Shown piece after piece: positions 53,855 through 62,172 of a stretch of DNA of 63,478 nt. The stretch covers positions 1 to 63,478 of the forward strand of contig DBQB01000030.1 in the NCBI GenBank assembly GCA_002305685.1, read 5' to 3'. How positions within the stretch are numbered: position 1 is the stretch's first letter; each line of letters opens with the position of its first letter. The stretch comes from Ruminococcaceae bacterium UBA1405. GTDB taxonomy: Bacteria > Bacillota > Clostridia > Oscillospirales > Ruminococcaceae. Position numbers and translations under genes: made by a program. The notes below the pieces were generated by a model. The model was not told the origin of the DNA, did no database searches, and saw nothing but the letters and a program-made list of their open reading frames with translations.

Positions 53855-54955
53855 TTAGGAGGCAGGGGTAAAATAGACGGCTTCCTCTCCCAGCGCCGGC
53901 TGGTGGATATGGGCCTGGGCCATTTCCTGGGCTTGGATCAGGTTTTCTGTCGGTGCGCACAAGACCGGTCCCCACTGGACCCCTGCCTGCTCTGCCGTTA
54001 CAAACAGTTGCATGGATTCCTCCCAAAAGCGCATATCGATTACCAGCTCCTGAAATCTCTCATCACTGGTATAGACCATCCCCAAGGAATGCTGCACCGG
54101 TACCACCTCCTGTCCCTGATGGGCAATCTCGGTATAGATCAGCCAGCTGTGGTTTTGGATCCCTCCAAAAAAGTCCAGCGTCACTTTGTTATTCTGGGTA
54201 AAATCGATCCCTTCAATGCGCAGATATCCGGTAAACCGCGGGTGGGAGAACAAGCGGTGGGTTACGGTACCCTCCAGAGAGACGCTCCTTGACTCCCAAA
54301 CCTGGGTCAGTGGGGTGAATACCACCCCTTCCCACTTCCGGGAGACAGGACGGGGGATACAGGAAAGGGCAAACAGCAGTGCGATTACCCCTGCAACCGG
54401 CAGAATCCGGCGCAGCAATCGTTGGATTGGAAGCAGCTTTTTTTCTCGTTTTTCTCGTTTCCGCTGGGAAATCAGAAAGTCCAGGTAACCATTTTGCTTT
54501 TCTTCCGGGGTTTCCGGATCGAATTTGGAGAAGTCTGGGTCGGATTCCCATTCCGGGTCGGAAAGAGGGACGGTGCAGGACTGCTGCTTCGCTGCCTTTT
54601 CCAGTTCGGCAAGGAAGCTTTCCCGATCGGAAAAGGATTGATGTTCCAAGGGCTGCAGCAGATCCATTTGAAAGGCGCTGCGCGTTTGCTCCTCCCGCAG
54701 CTGGGTCATTCGATGCTGCAGCAGTTGCTGTGCGGAAATCTCCTCATGAAACAGCTGACGGATTTCTTCCACCGAGAAGCCTGCCCGGCGAAGGAGGGCC
54801 AGCCGGTTGAGACGGACGATATCTTCCGGAGAATAATCGCAAAAATTTTTACCGTTTTGACGGTAACTGGCAGGGGAGAGCAATTCCTTTTGCTGATAAA
54901 AACGGATGGTTCGCTCGGTCAAACCGGTTTGGATGGATGCTTCTTTGATCTTCAT
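53855..54955 (-). CDS. Membrane-anchored MerR-family transcriptional regulator
   Basis: A 366-residue one-component regulator. Residues 1-75 form the MerR helix-turn-helix (MKIKEASIQTGLTERTIRFY), followed by a coiled-coil helix to about 120. An acidic linker and a basic stretch precede one transmembrane segment at about 184-201. The last 160 residues are a beta-rich domain on the outside of the cell. This architecture senses an extracellular signal and is uncommon for MerR. The start at 54955 follows AAGGAGC. The promoter has a 19-bp spacer, the arrangement MerR proteins untwist. Autoregulation is probable. Confidence 0.75.
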   Translation of the reverse strand: MKIKEASIQTGLTERTIRFYQQKELLSPASYRQNGKNFCDYSPEDIVRLNRLALLRRAGFSVEEIRQLFHEEISAQQLLQHRMTQLREEQTRSAFQMDLLQPLEHQSFSDRESFLAELEKAAKQQSCTVPLSDPEWESDPDFSKFDPETPEEKQNGYLDFLISQRKREKREKKLLPIQRLLRRILPVAGVIALLFALSCIPRPVSRKWEGVVFTPLTQVWESRSVSLEGTVTHRLFSHPRFTGYLRIEGIDFTQNNKVTLDFFGGIQNHSWLIYTEIAHQGQEVVPVQHSLGMVYTSDERFQELVIDMRFWEESMQLFVTAEQAGVQWGPVLCAPTENLIQAQEMAQAHIHQPALGEEAVYFTPAS

Positions 54956-54993
54956 AAGGCTGCTCCTTTTTTCAGAGGTTTCATTTCGAGTCC

Positions 54994-55024
54994 ATTGTAC
55001 CATCTGACGTAAGGTCACTGTCAA
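54994..55024 (-). promoter_or_regulatory. 19-bp-spacer promoter of the MerR gene
   Basis: On the minus strand TTGACA (55024-55019) and TACAAT (54999-54994) are separated by 19 bp, the suboptimal spacing that MerR-type activators correct. An inverted TGAC/GTCA with a 5-nt centre lies inside the spacer. Confidence 0.7.
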
Positions 55025-55101
55025 GGGACAAAACCTTTCTGTTCTACGGTGAAATGGAAAAAACGAAACTCCTGATCGGAGAAATTTTCCACCCTCCGGC
55101 G

Positions 55102-55130
55102 TTGCAATCCAAGTCGCTTCAAGGTACAAT
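55102..55130 (+). promoter_or_regulatory. GH43 promoter
   Basis: TTGCAA (55102-55107), 17-bp spacer, TACAAT (55125-55130). Confidence 0.65.
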
Positions 55131-55177
55131 ATCCTTGATACTTTACCGCGGAAAGCAGGATGAAAGGGGTTTTTGTT

Positions 55178-56644
55178 ATGCATACGCCTTGCTGGGGCGA
55201 TCTGGGCAACGGATATTACCGCAATCCAGTGCTCAACGCCGATTACTCTGATCCGGATGTGGTTCGGGTCGGAAAAGATTTTTATATGATCTGTTCTGAG
55301 TTCCACTATATGGGGATGCCGGTGCTCCATTCCCGGGATCTGGTCAACTGGTCCATCATCGGCAAGGTTTATGACCGGCTGGAGATGGCGCCCCACTATA
55401 GCGATATGACCGGATATGCCAAGGGCAGCTGGGCTCCCTCCATCACCTATCACGATGGATGGTTTTATGTTTACTTCTGCACCCCCACTGAAGGGCTGTT
55501 TATGACCCGGACGCAGAATCCTGCCGGACCCTGGGAACCCCTTCACTGCGTATATGCTACCGCTGGTTGGGAGGACCCCTGTCCGTTCTGGGATGCAGAC
55601 GGTCAGGCCTACCTGGGACACAGCGTTTTGGGGGCAGGCCCTATCATTATTCATCGCCTTTCTGCCGATGGACGCAGGTTATTGGACGACGGAAAGGTGG
55701 TCTACGTAGGGAAGATTGCGGAGGGAACCAAGATATACCACTCTCACGGATATTACCTGCTGGTGATCCCGGAGGGCGGCGTGGCCAAAGGCTGGCAGAC
55801 GGTGCTGCGCTCCAAAAACATCTATGGCCCTTATGAGCGCAAGGTAGTGTTACAGACCGGAAAAACCGATATTAATGGGCCTCATCAGGGTTCCCTCATC
55901 GAGACCGAGAGCGGGGAGAGCTGGTTCCTGCATTTTCAGGACGTAGGCACCCTGGGCCGGGTGGTTCATCTGCAGCCGGTGGAGTGGGTGGACAATTGGC
56001 CGATGATGGGGGTGGACGGGGAACCGGTGGAAATCTGGAGAAAGCCCAACACCGGTTTTTCCCAGGAGCCATCGCTGCCTCAGACCAGCGACGATTTTTC
56101 CGGGGAAACCCTCTCGCTTCAGTGGGCGTTTAACCACAATCCGGTGGACAGCCACTGGAGTTTGAAAGAGCGTCCCGGCGCACTGCGGCTGCACTCGCTG
56201 CCGGCGGAGGATCTTTTTTCAGCACCCAACACCCTGACCCAAAAGCTGATGGGGACTTCCGGACAGATTACCCTTTTGCTGGACCTCTCCGGAATGGCGT
56301 CCGGCCAGCGCGCTGGACTAGCTCTGTTGGGTGGCAGAAAGGAAAACTATATCCAAGTCGTCAACCGGCAGGGACGCTGTTATCTGGAAGCGGTGACCGA
56401 TGCAGTGGTTTCCCATGGGCCGGAGGTTGCCGGGCAGATTTTGCTGCGCTGTGATGTGGCGCTGGCGGCAAACACCCGCTTTTCTTTTTCGATGGACGGT
56501 GTGAGATATCTGCCGCTGGGCTCCAACTGTGCCCTGGCAAACGGATTTTGGAAGGGCGTTCGCCCCGCGCTCTTTAGCTACCACACCCATGGAGAGGGAG
56601 GCGTCGCAGATTTCCTGCAATTTACCTATGACGTGCTGGAATAA
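55178..56644 (+). CDS. Glycoside hydrolase family 43 (beta-xylosidase/arabinofuranosidase type)
   Basis: A 488-residue five-bladed-propeller enzyme plus C-terminal beta-sandwich (about 310-488). The catalytic base is the Asp in DYSDPDVVRVG, near residue 25, and the RDLVNW and GWEDPCPF segments belong to the same fold. These enzymes cleave beta-xylosides or alpha-arabinosides, both present on plant cell walls. No signal peptide is visible, so it acts inside the cell. The ATG at 55178 is favoured because AAAGGGG precedes it; the ATG at 55160 has a ribosome site too close. The gene is single. Confidence 0.86.
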   Translation: MHTPCWGDLGNGYYRNPVLNADYSDPDVVRVGKDFYMICSEFHYMGMPVLHSRDLVNWSIIGKVYDRLEMAPHYSDMTGYAKGSWAPSITYHDGWFYVYFCTPTEGLFMTRTQNPAGPWEPLHCVYATAGWEDPCPFWDADGQAYLGHSVLGAGPIIIHRLSADGRRLLDDGKVVYVGKIAEGTKIYHSHGYYLLVIPEGGVAKGWQTVLRSKNIYGPYERKVVLQTGKTDINGPHQGSLIETESGESWFLHFQDVGTLGRVVHLQPVEWVDNWPMMGVDGEPVEIWRKPNTGFSQEPSLPQTSDDFSGETLSLQWAFNHNPVDSHWSLKERPGALRLHSLPAEDLFSAPNTLTQKLMGTSGQITLLLDLSGMASGQRAGLALLGGRKENYIQVVNRQGRCYLEAVTDAVVSHGPEVAGQILLRCDVALAANTRFSFSMDGVRYLPLGSNCALANGFWKGVRPALFSYHTHGEGGVADFLQFTYDVLE

Positions 56645-56720
56645 GCGTACGCACGGTTTGACACTGTCGGGTAAATATTAGGCTCCTCGCCGAAGGATTG
56701 TATTTTGATATGATATGAAA

Positions 56721-56763
56721 AAGGTTACCTGAAACCGCAGAGACGGTGGTTTCAGGTAACCTT
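56721..56763. terminator. bidirectional terminator GH43 / leuA
   Basis: Sixteen-base perfect arms (56721-56736 with 56748-56763), A-tract on the left and CTTTCTTT on the right, between convergent genes. Confidence 0.9.
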
Positions 56764-56808
56764 CTTTCTTTATATATAGGCGAACAGGTTGCTCGTGGGG
56801 CTTCCTTT

Positions 56809-58470
56809 TTACTGCGCCAACATACGGTTGACGGCGCTGATCAGCGCAAAGGCGGAGGACATGATGATATCGCTGTGAATTCCGGCGCCCCAATAGGTTT
56901 TGCCGTCTGTTCCGGTGATGCTCACATAGGAACAGGCTTTAGAGCTGGAGCGGCTTTCCAACGCGTGCTCGGTATAGCTGGTCAGGGTGAAGGAGATTCC
57001 CATGCCGTCCCGGATGGCGTTGGCGATGGCGTCCAAACGTCCGTTGCCGTCGGCCTCAATGACCTGGGTCTGCTGGCCGCGGCGCAGGGTAACGGTGGCA
57101 TGGATGCCCTGGGTTTGGGTGAAATGGGCCTCCAACAGTTCCAGGGAGTGGGAGAGGTTGACATAGTTTTGCTGGAAGATTTCGTGGACTTCCTCCGGCT
57201 GGAGTTCCTTGTGGGCGTGGTCGGATACGCTCTTGACCAGGTATCCAAACTCTTCCCGCATCTTTCCGGGCAGCTGGAAGCCATATTTTTGCTGGAGCAG
57301 GTAACCGATGCCGCCTTTGCCGGACTGGGAATTGATGCGGATGACGTCCGCCTCGTATTCCCGTCCCACATCGTGGGGATCGATGGGCAGATAGGGCACT
57401 GTCCAGCGGGCGCAGTTTTTCTCCTCCCGCCATTTCATACCCTTGGCGATGGCGTCCTGGTGAGAGCCGGAGAAGGCGGCAAACACCAGCGCGCCCGAGT
57501 AGGGCTGCCGCTCATAGACGTGCATCCGGGTGACCTTCTCGTACAGCGCCACCACTTCCGGCAGATTTTCAAAGTTCAGCTGCGGGTCAACTCCATGGCT
57601 GAACATATTCAGCGCCAGCGTCACAATATCCACATTGCCGGTGCGCTCGCCGTTGCCAAAGAGGGTACCCTCAATCCGGTCCGCTCCGGCAAGCAGTCCC
57701 AGCTCGGAATCCGCCACCGCACAGCCCCGGTCGTTGTGGGGATGCAGCGAGATAATCAGGTTTTCCCGATGGTTGAGGTTTTCACACATCCATTCGATCT
57801 GGCTGGCGTAGATATGGGGCATGGACATGGAAACGGTGACCGGCAGATTGATGATGACCTTTTTCTCCGGGGTTGGCTTCCAGATATCGATGACGGCGTT
57901 GCAGATGTCCCGTGCAAACTCCATCTCGGTACCGGTAAAGCTCTCGGGGGAGTACTCAAAAGAGAAGTTTCCCTCTGTTTCGGCGGCATACTGGTTGAGC
58001 AGCTTTGCACCAAAAACAGCGATATCAATGATCTCATCCTTGGATTTGCGGAAAACCTGTTCCCGCTGGGCCACAGAGGTGGAATTGTACAGATGTACCA
58101 CCGCCTGTTTGACTCCCCGCAGCGCCTCAAAGGTTTTTTTGATGATATGCTCCCGAGATTGGGTCAGCACCTGGATTACCACGTCGTCGGGGATCAAGTC
58201 CTGTTCGATCAGGGTACGCAGGAAGGCATATTCGGTTTCAGAGGCAGCCGGAAACCCTACCTCAATCTCCTTAAAGCCCAGCTGACAGAGAAATTTAAAA
58301 AACTCGATTTTTTCTTCCAGGCTCATCGGTACAATCAGCGACTGGTTGCCGTCCCGCAGATCTACGCTGCACCAGATGGGTGCTTTTTCAATGTGATCCT
58401 TCATAGCCCATTTGAGGCATCTTTCCGGCGGGGCAAAATATCCAATGGCATATTTCTCAGCATTTTTCAT
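56809..58470 (-). CDS. leuA: 2-isopropylmalate synthase (LeuA2 type)
   Basis: Condenses acetyl-CoA with 2-ketoisovalerate in leucine biosynthesis. The 553-residue protein has the catalytic SVDLRDGNQSLIVPM and the HPHNDRGCAVADSELG metal site, with a C-terminal regulatory domain of leucine type. It belongs to the longer, fungal-like form. The start at 58470 follows AAAGGAAC. No other leu genes are adjacent, so it stands alone, controlled by the upstream leucine T-box. Confidence 0.93.
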   Translation of the reverse strand: MKNAEKYAIGYFAPPERCLKWAMKDHIEKAPIWCSVDLRDGNQSLIVPMSLEEKIEFFKFLCQLGFKEIEVGFPAASETEYAFLRTLIEQDLIPDDVVIQVLTQSREHIIKKTFEALRGVKQAVVHLYNSTSVAQREQVFRKSKDEIIDIAVFGAKLLNQYAAETEGNFSFEYSPESFTGTEMEFARDICNAVIDIWKPTPEKKVIINLPVTVSMSMPHIYASQIEWMCENLNHRENLIISLHPHNDRGCAVADSELGLLAGADRIEGTLFGNGERTGNVDIVTLALNMFSHGVDPQLNFENLPEVVALYEKVTRMHVYERQPYSGALVFAAFSGSHQDAIAKGMKWREEKNCARWTVPYLPIDPHDVGREYEADVIRINSQSGKGGIGYLLQQKYGFQLPGKMREEFGYLVKSVSDHAHKELQPEEVHEIFQQNYVNLSHSLELLEAHFTQTQGIHATVTLRRGQQTQVIEADGNGRLDAIANAIRDGMGISFTLTSYTEHALESRSSSKACSYVSITGTDGKTYWGAGIHSDIIMSSAFALISAVNRMLAQ

Positions 58471-58557
58471 AGATGATGTTCCTTTCTAGGTTTTGTTGGA
58501 TTATGTTCATCCCACGTTGCCTATCGTAAGGGCTATGAGAGGCGGCGATTGTTGGAA

Positions 58558-58890
58558 ATTGCCAACAAAATAAAAAATCCTTCGCCTCTTTGTTAGAGAC
58601 GAAGGATTTTAACTCCTACGCGGTACCACCCTAATTGGATTTCCGTTTCCCGGAAATCCCCCTTTACAGATACGGACCAGAATATTTCCAGCCTTATATC
58701 CTACTGCGTGATAACGGACAGTCTCCGGCTGCGCCTACGGCAAAACTGCTTTCAGACAGCTACTTCAAGGTGAGTTCGGAACACCGCCGCAACTGAATTT
58801 CACCATGGGGATAAACCGCCCTTCAGCTCTCTGGATACGTCAGGTTGTTCCTACTATTCCTCTGCAACGTATTTGAGGATGTTTTGAATG
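58558..58890 (-). promoter_or_regulatory. Leucine T-box riboswitch of leuA
   Basis: The minus-strand leader holds the conserved T-box sequence AGGGTGGTACCGCG at 58632-58619. The specifier loop reads GAACTCACC, with the CUC leucine codon at 58774-58772. Uncharged leucine tRNA would stabilise the antiterminator and allow leuA expression. A U-rich terminator hairpin follows at 58570-58610. Confidence 0.9.
58570..58610 (-). terminator. T-box terminator
   Basis: AAATCCTTCG... pairs with ...GAAGGATTT, followed on the minus strand by TTTATTTT. This is the terminator alternative of the T-box. Confidence 0.88.
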
Positions 58891-58897
58891 TGTATTT

Positions 58898-58926
58898 ATC
58901 ATAGCGTGCCCAGATGGATTTGTCAA
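58898..58926 (-). promoter_or_regulatory. leuA promoter
   Basis: Minus-strand TTGACA (58926-58921) and TATGAT (58903-58898), 17-bp spacer. Confidence 0.75.
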
Positions 58927-58996
58927 GAGAAAATGACGCACAATTAGCAGAAAATCGTTGCCGTATGGTCTGTATATGCCAAATATTGCTTTTTGG

Positions 58997-59024
58997 TTGC
59001 TTTTTTTTCGGTTTATGTTATGAT
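58997..59024 (+). promoter_or_regulatory. putative promoter of the ECF sigma operon
   Basis: TTGCTT (58997-59002), 16-bp spacer, TATGAT (59019-59024). The leader has a CCGGCG/CGCCGG hairpin (59034-59049) and GTGGGT/ACCCAC complementarity near 59062-59096. Confidence 0.45.
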
Positions 59025-59103
59025 AGGATAAACCCGGCGTTTTCGCCGGAAAGAGTTTTTTGTGGGTGGTGCAATAATTTTCCAAATTCTACCCACTTAA
59101 TAG

Positions 59104-59658
59104 ATGAACCGGTTTTCAGCCAGAATGGTGGTGGACATAAGTTTGGATATCGATATCGCTTTGGTGAAAAGCGCAAAGTTGGGCGATCAGCGCAGCTTTG
59201 CGCAGTTATATGATAGTTTATCCCTGTATCTGTATAAATATGCCCTGTATTCCCTGGGAAATCCTTTCGACGCAGAGGATGTGGTTTCGGAAACCTTTAT
59301 GGATGCTTTCCGCGGACTGCATACTCTGCGGGATGAATCTGCCTTCAAGGGATGGATTATGAAGATTCTCAGCGTGAAAATCAAACACAAATTCAAAGAA
59401 TATGCCCGTGGGCGGGATACGTTGGAACTGACCGAGGAGATTTCCGGCGGCGCAGATCCTTCGGAGGATCTCTCTGAGAGCAGCGCCGCCATGGAAGCGC
59501 TTAAACTGCTCTCCCCTCAGGAACGACAGATCGTGGTGCTTACTTCCATCTATGGGTACACAACCCGTGAGGTGGCCGGTATGCTGGGCTGTCCCCATGG
59601 GACCGTAAGCTCCAAGCTGCATCGGTCCTTGGCGAAGCTGCGCGCAATTTTACAGTAA
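59104..59658 (+). CDS. ECF-family RNA polymerase sigma factor
   Basis: A sigma-70 family protein of up to 184 residues. Region 2 covers FAQLYDSLSLYLYKYALYSLGNPFDAEDVVSETFMDAF, and region 4 covers LLSPQERQIVVLTSIYGYTTREVAGMLGCPHGTVSSKLHRSLAKLR (shown in parts), typical of extracytoplasmic-function factors. The start is uncertain: the ATG at 59104 lacks a ribosome site, and 59125 or a later TTG (59143) are also possible. It precedes a membrane protein gene by 21 bp, the usual place for an anti-sigma factor. The promoters it recognises are not known. Confidence 0.85.
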   Translation: MNRFSARMVVDISLDIDIALVKSAKLGDQRSFAQLYDSLSLYLYKYALYSLGNPFDAEDVVSETFMDAFRGLHTLRDESAFKGWIMKILSVKIKHKFKEYARGRDTLELTEEISGGADPSEDLSESSAAMEALKLLSPQERQIVVLTSIYGYTTREVAGMLGCPHGTVSSKLHRSLAKLRAILQ

Positions 59659-59679
59659 GGAGAAAGGAGTGATTGGTAT

Positions 59680-61155
59680 ATGAAAAAATTAAGCAGCGAA
59701 GATGAAGAAAAAGTTCTGCAAAAGATCAATACATTGGCGGAACAAGACGATTCCATCACCCTTCCTCCATCTCTGCAATCTTCTCATTTGCTTGCCAAAC
59801 TCAACGAACAGCCCGCTCTTGTTTCGATGGATAACGGGGTTTTGACCCGGAGGCGTTCGGTCTATATCATTTCTACCTGTGCAGCGGCGTTTTTGCTTTT
59901 GTTCGGGCTTTCCAGGTTTTTGCCCGCATTGGGCGTCTCACAAAACTTTGCGCAGGGCGCCGCCAGCGCCGGGGTTTCCTCTTCTTCAGCAATCCCTGCC
60001 GACGATCTGGAGCTGCTCACCGACAAATATCAGCAGGTGGTACAGACGCTTCAGATTTTGAGCGATTTTCCACAGGAGCGTTACGCCGCTTCTGCAAAGG
60101 ATGCTACCGATGAGGCTACCGCCGACGGGGAAGAAGCTGTGCCTGCGTCGGAGGAAGAATCCAACGTCTTGCAGGTAAGCCCGGAGACGGCTATGATTGA
60201 TGATGTACCGGAGAACCTGACAGAGGAAGAAACGGAGACGGCGGTGACCGAACAATCGATAACGCCGGAATCGGAGGCGTTAGAATCAGAATCAAATACC
60301 CTGGAGTCAAGTATCCTTGCGTCTGAGCAGACTTCTGTGACGGAGCCATCTGAAAACGCTTCGGCTAATACCGCCCCCTTTGCCGTATCCGGCGGGAATG
60401 GCCAGGGCAATTTGGTCGTTCAGCAGTATGGCGGCGAATGGGTTTACTGGCTGGAACAGAAGGAAGAAAACGACATTCTGCATCTGTTTAACGCCCAAAC
60501 CATGGAGGAGGACGCTTCTATTCTGCTGCCGCAGAATCAATCGGTGTCTGAACTGTTTTCTTACGCCAATCTTTTGGTGTGCGTCGATTCCAGCAGCTTT
60601 GCCCAAGGGGAGAGCCACTCCAATCAGGCGCAAGATCAGCCCGGTGTGACGGCGTACCTTTACCAGCTGGACGACAATTATACCGCTTCTTTGCTCAACA
60701 CCATCTCAATTTCTGGAGTTTTTCAGCAAAGTTACCTTTCAGCAGACGGGGTACTGTATTTGACAGCCAATCAGTGGGTAGACGCCAGAGTTGTGGAGGC
60801 CAGCTCCGATGGTATTACCGACGAGGATACCGTTTTTCAGCTGTTGCCCAGTCAGTATAACGCGCAGCTACAGAAAGAAGCTGCTCCCATCCCTGCGGAA
60901 AACATTTCGGTGATCGACGATCCGGTGGAGCCCAATTATCTGAACGTGGTCTCGATTGATCTGGCCAATGGCGGAGCAGTTGGAAGCTGGAGCTTTTTGG
61001 GGAGAGAGGGGACCATCTCTCTCAGCGGCAATATGATGTCGATGATTACCTCCGACGGTAGCGGCGGAACCCAGTTGATTTCTTTTGATTTCAGTGATAA
61101 TACCGTGAAATACCGTATCTCCAAAAGCGTCTCGGATCCGGATGCAGCGAACTGA
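59680..61155 (+). CDS. Membrane protein with extracellular beta-propeller-like domain, probable anti-sigma partner
   Basis: A 491-residue protein. About 57 N-terminal residues would be cytoplasmic, then a single transmembrane segment (YIISTCAAAFLLLFGLSRFL), an acidic Ser/Glu-rich linker (about 105-230), and a beta-rich domain of about 260 residues resembling the C-terminal beta-propeller family of secreted proteins. The gene starts after AAGGAGAAAGGAG and follows the sigma factor, so a role in holding it inactive is inferred from position and topology. No zinc-binding anti-sigma motif (HxxxCxxC) is visible, so this would be a different class of anti-sigma or a signal sensor. Confidence 0.6.
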   Translation: MKKLSSEDEEKVLQKINTLAEQDDSITLPPSLQSSHLLAKLNEQPALVSMDNGVLTRRRSVYIISTCAAAFLLLFGLSRFLPALGVSQNFAQGAASAGVSSSSAIPADDLELLTDKYQQVVQTLQILSDFPQERYAASAKDATDEATADGEEAVPASEEESNVLQVSPETAMIDDVPENLTEEETETAVTEQSITPESEALESESNTLESSILASEQTSVTEPSENASANTAPFAVSGGNGQGNLVVQQYGGEWVYWLEQKEENDILHLFNAQTMEEDASILLPQNQSVSELFSYANLLVCVDSSSFAQGESHSNQAQDQPGVTAYLYQLDDNYTASLLNTISISGVFQQSYLSADGVLYLTANQWVDARVVEASSDGITDEDTVFQLLPSQYNAQLQKEAAPIPAENISVIDDPVEPNYLNVVSIDLANGGAVGSWSFLGREGTISLSGNMMSMITSDGSGGTQLISFDFSDNTVKYRISKSVSDPDAAN

Positions 61156-61191
61156 TTGGGTATCAGTAAGCAAAAAGGGGAGGGAAGTCTT

Positions 61192-61584
61192 TTGAAAGCA
61201 GTGCAAAAATGGGGCGTTCTCGCAGTACTGATTATGTTGTGTGCGGCTGCTGCCATTGGATTCTGGTTTTGGCAGCGCGATGTTGTGACTACCCAAGCGG
61301 TGGTGGTATATCATCAGGATCAAATACTTTGGACCGCTGCGCAGGATGAAGAACTTACCACTCTACATCTGGATGGCGTAACGCTGAAAGACCAAGACGG
61401 AAAAAAGATTTCTGCGCAGCAGCTGGAGGTAGGCGACTGGGTCGAGATTCGGCATCAGGATTACCGGCTGCTGAGCTATCCCGCCCAGTATACCAAGGTG
61501 TATTGGGTGAAAAAAACCGGGACATCCGATCCGGCGCTGGCCGAGGAGATTTACCGGCAATACCAGGATAGTGTAGGTTTTTGA
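61192..61584 (+). CDS. Small membrane-anchored protein of unknown function
   Basis: A 130-residue protein with one N-terminal transmembrane helix (VLAVLIMLCAAAAIGFWFW) and a small extracellular beta-barrel-like region (LEVGDWVEIRHQDYRLL), similar in style to OB-type DUF3221 domains. The TTG start at 61192 has AGGGGAGG about seven bases upstream; the earlier TTG at 61156 lacks a ribosome site. It is third in the sigma operon, directly after the beta-propeller protein, and could be a further component of the same envelope-sensing system. I do not assign a function. Confidence 0.6.
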   Translation: MKAVQKWGVLAVLIMLCAAAAIGFWFWQRDVVTTQAVVVYHQDQILWTAAQDEELTTLHLDGVTLKDQDGKKISAQQLEVGDWVEIRHQDYRLLSYPAQYTKVYWVKKTGTSDPALAEEIYRQYQDSVGF

Positions 61585-61595
61585 TATGGATTTTT

Positions 61596-61632
61596 GCTGC
61601 CTTTTGCGCTCCGTCAAAAGGCGGCTTTTTTT
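61596..61632 (+). terminator. terminator of the sigma operon
   Basis: GCTGCCTTTTG (61596-61606) pairs with CAAAAGGCGGC (61615-61625), followed by T7. Confidence 0.88.
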
Positions 61633-61740
61633 CTTACGCGCCATTGACAGAGGATCGGTTTTTGCGGTATTGTTAAAGACAGCAGTGCCTTGATGATTGG
61701 CGCTGACACTGACACAGGACAGAAGGAAAGGGGATGCCGT

Positions 61741-62172
61741 ATGCAAAACGTCATCGTTACCAGGTATGTGACCCAAGAGGCAAAAGATATCCGCATCGCA
61801 GTATTTATGCAGGAACAGGGATTTGAAAACGAATTTGACGACATCGACGCAAGGGCCTTCCATGTGGTGGTGTATCGGGACGGGGAACCGCTGGGGACCG
61901 GCAGGCTTTTCACCGACGATCCGCTGCGCAGATGCTGGACGGTGGGCAGGGTAGCAGTGCTCCCCAAAGCGCGCAAGCTGCATCTGGGGTGGGCGGTGCT
62001 GACCGCGCTGGAGGAACAGGCCAAAGCGGTGGGCGCTTATCGCATCGGGCTTTCAGCCCAGTGTCAGGCCCGTCCGTTTTATGAAAAGTGCGGGTATACC
62101 GCCATGGGGGATATCTATATGGATGAGCATTGCCCCCATATCCATATGGAGAAGGTGTTCAGACAGGAATGA
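61741..62172 (+). CDS. GNAT-family N-acetyltransferase (YjcF-like)
   Basis: A 143-residue acetyltransferase. The acetyl-CoA region RVAVLPKARKLHLGWAVLTAL and the later QCQARPFYEKCGY pattern match the YjcF/ElaA branch. The ATG at 61741 follows AAAGGGGATG. The stop overlaps the next start (ATGA), so it is translated together with the NERD gene. Substrate unknown. Confidence 0.83.
   Translation: MQNVIVTRYVTQEAKDIRIAVFMQEQGFENEFDDIDARAFHVVVYRDGEPLGTGRLFTDDPLRRCWTVGRVAVLPKARKLHLGWAVLTALEEQAKAVGAYRIGLSAQCQARPFYEKCGYTAMGDIYMDEHCPHIHMEKVFRQE

Noticed and set aside
56746..58476. 576-codon open frame on the plus strand
   Set aside because: Antisense to leuA, no recognisable domain.
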